From positions 1-42,583 of the forward strand of contig JACDFR010000038.1 of assembly GCA_013815685.1 (NCBI GenBank): a stretch of 42,583 nt of DNA, given 5' to 3'. Source of the DNA: Ramlibacter sp. (GTDB lineage: Bacteria; Pseudomonadota; Gammaproteobacteria; Burkholderiales; Burkholderiaceae_C). The notes under the pieces were generated by a model. The model ran no database searches, was not told the DNA's origin, and saw nothing but the letters and a program-made list of their open reading frames with translations. Made by a program: the position numbers and the translations under genes. Every line of letters begins with the position of its first letter. The stretch's first letter is position 1. This document shows positions 40,222 to 42,583 of this stretch, one piece after another.

Positions 40222-40827
40222 TTACGTCTTCTCGACCTGGCTGAATTCCAATTCGACCGGCGTGGCGCGACCAAAAATCGTCACCGACACGCGCACCTTG
40301 TTCTTTTCGTAGTTCACTTCTTCGACGGTGCCGTTGAAGTCGGTGAACGGGCCGTCCTTGACGCGCACATACTCGCCCGTGATGAACTCCACCTTGTGGC
40401 GGGGCTTCTCGGTGCCCTCTTCCATCTGCCCGAGGATCTTGCCGACTTCCTCTTCGGAAATCGGGGCCGGGCGGTTCTTCGCGCCCCCGACGAATCCGGT
40501 CACCTTGTTGGTGTGCTTCACCAGATGCCAGGTGTCGTCGTTCATGATCATCTGCACCAGAACGTAGCCGGGGTAGAAGCGGCGTTCGGACGTTTTTTTC
40601 TGGCCGTTCTTGATCTCGACCACTTCCTCGGTGGGGACCAGTATCTCGCCGAACATGTCCTGCATGCCGGCTCGGTTGATGCGCTCGCGGATGTTGCGCT
40701 CCACGGCTTTTTCCATGCCGGAATAGGCATGGACAACGTACCAGCGCAGGTCCGGATTGACGGGCTTGGCGGGAACGGCGGGCTGCGAGTCGGCGGACTG
40801 CGCGGCGGTGTCTGTGATGTCGCTCAT
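40222..40827 (-). CDS. nusG: Transcription termination/antitermination factor NusG
   Basis: A 201-residue protein with an N-terminal NGN domain ([20 protein letters not shown]) that binds RNA polymerase and a C-terminal KOW domain ([19 protein letters not shown]). The ATG at 40827 ([18 protein letters not shown]) overlaps the secE stop by one base (TAATG). Longer readings upstream are antisense or shadow frame of secE. Confidence 0.97.
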   Translation of the reverse strand: MSDITDTAAQSADSQPAVPAKPVNPDLRWYVVHAYSGMEKAVERNIRERINRAGMQDMFGEILVPTEEVVEIKNGQKKTSERRFYPGYVLVQMIMNDDTWHLVKHTNKVTGFVGGAKNRPAPISEEEVGKILGQMEEGTEKPRHKVEFITGEYVRVKDGPFTDFNGTVEEVNYEKNKVRVSVTIFGRATPVELEFSQVEKT

Positions 40828-41210
40828 TACTTCTTCCACCCCAAGATCAGGTCGTAGAACACCCACTCGAGGGTCTTGTCGGTCAGCCACAGGAACAAAC
40901 CCATCACGGCGCAAAAGGCGATGACGTACAACGTCATCTGGACGGTTTCCTTGCGCGTGGGCCAGACCACTTTCTTGACTTCCTTCCACGAGTCGCGGCC
41001 GAACGCCGCGAATTCCTTGCCGGACTCGGAAGTCATGAACACCACGAATGCGGCCGCGAGGCCCAGCACCAGTGCACCCCATTGCGCCCATTGCCCCTGC
41101 CTGCCCAGCAGGTAGAAGCCCGCCACCGCACCAATCACGAGGGCGACGGCGGCGGCCAACTTGGCCTTATCGGCGCCGGTGTTGACGGTTTCAACTTGAG
41201 AAGTGGCCAT
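40827..41210 (-). CDS. secE: Preprotein translocase subunit SecE
   Basis: A 127-residue inner-membrane subunit of the Sec translocon with three hydrophobic helices ([53 protein letters not shown]) and the conserved [16 protein letters not shown] motif before the last. The ATG at 41210 is preferred over a longer frame. Confidence 0.96.
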   Translation of the reverse strand: MATSQVETVNTGADKAKLAAAVALVIGAVAGFYLLGRQGQWAQWGALVLGLAAAFVVFMTSESGKEFAAFGRDSWKEVKKVVWPTRKETVQMTLYVIAFCAVMGLFLWLTDKTLEWVFYDLILGWKK

Positions 41211-41269
41211 TTGCGGCGTGGTCCTGATTCGATTCACTGCTTCAATTCAACACGTGTCTTTAAGACACT

Positions 41270-41298
41270 AAGCCCGTCACGGCGTGACGGGCTTTTTT
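41270..41298 (+). terminator. Strong hairpin with T-run on the plus strand between secE and tRNA-Trp
   Basis: An 11-bp stem (AAGCCCGTCAC and GTGACGGGCTT) with a GGC loop and six T on the plus side. The genes on both sides are on the minus strand, where the stem is preceded by A-run rather than followed by T-run. A second small palindrome, GTGTCTT-T-AAGACAC, lies at 41254-41268. It may block antisense transcription or help process the tRNA-Trp transcript. Confidence 0.55.
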
Positions 41299-41315
41299 AA
41301 GGTGCCACGCTCAGG

Positions 41316-41391
41316 TGGCAGGGGCAGTAGGAATCGAACCTACAACCTTCGGTTTTGGAGACCGACGCTCTGCCAATTGAGCTATACCCCT
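41316..41391 (-). tRNA. tRNA-Trp (CCA)
   Basis: A 76-nt tRNA with anticodon loop CTCCAAA (anticodon CCA), acceptor stem AGGGGTA paired with TGCCCCT, T loop TTCGATT and encoded CCA. It lies between tuf and secE, the usual place in betaproteobacteria. Confidence 0.96.
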
Positions 41392-41443
41392 AGAAATAGT
41401 GCTTTTTCAACGTCCCCGCTTCGCGGGGCCGTCCTTCGAAGGT

Positions 41444-42583
<1,140 letters not shown>

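Overview
The window is high-GC betaproteobacterial chromosome. The gene order tuf - tRNA-Trp - secE - nusG - rplKAJL - rpoBC, followed by a LemA-like gene, a cytochrome c / flavoprotein pair and rsmB - DUF4390 - ntrY - ntrX, together with the protein sequences, points to Alcaligenaceae (Bordetella/Achromobacter-like). This is inferred from recognised families, not from a database search. Nearly every gene lies on the minus strand; only mnmH and an alpA-type gene are on plus.

Right part (about 21.7-42.6 kb), chromosomal core: tuf (cut by the right edge), tRNA-Trp, secE-nusG, the ribosomal-protein/RNA-polymerase operon closed by a strong terminator at 28994-29031, a lemA-like gene, an fccA/fccB-like pair, then rsmB - DUF4390 - ntrY - ntrX with tRNA-Phe(GAA) only 16 nt after ntrX.

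Left part (1 to about 21.7 kb): an integrative and conjugative element (ICE) in the 3' end of tRNA-Phe, leaving the window through trbL. From the attachment site leftward it has a P4-type tyrosine recombinase, an AlpA-type regulator, a HicA-like/HTH two-gene module with a clear promoter and palindromic operator, an orphan N6-adenine methyltransferase, traF, a DUF3363-type relaxase, a cargo block, then traG - copG - trbB - trbC - trbD - trbE - trbJ - trbK - trbL. The transfer genes resemble the Tn4371 family, but the integrase is of the tRNA-targeting type, and the parA/repA block usual near traF is absent here.

The transfer operon is damaged. trbE has lost the segment holding its Walker A motif together with a frameshift, and the copG-like gene has lost one GC unit from a GC repeat. 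Unless these are sequencing errors, the element is probably unable to transfer itself and is becoming fixed.

The most unusual content is the lower-GC cargo between traG and the relaxase. Tightly packed minus-strand genes encode a VirB11-type ATPase with several altered catalytic motifs, a four-CxxC zinc-ribbon protein, an unknown 93-residue protein, an orphan LuxR-type acyl-homoserine-lactone-receptor-like regulator and an AlkB-like membrane di-iron hydroxylase. The last four overlap or are separated by one base. A convergent mnmH (tRNA 2-selenouridine synthase) sits beside them. Diverged copies of a short sequence lie at both sides of this block.
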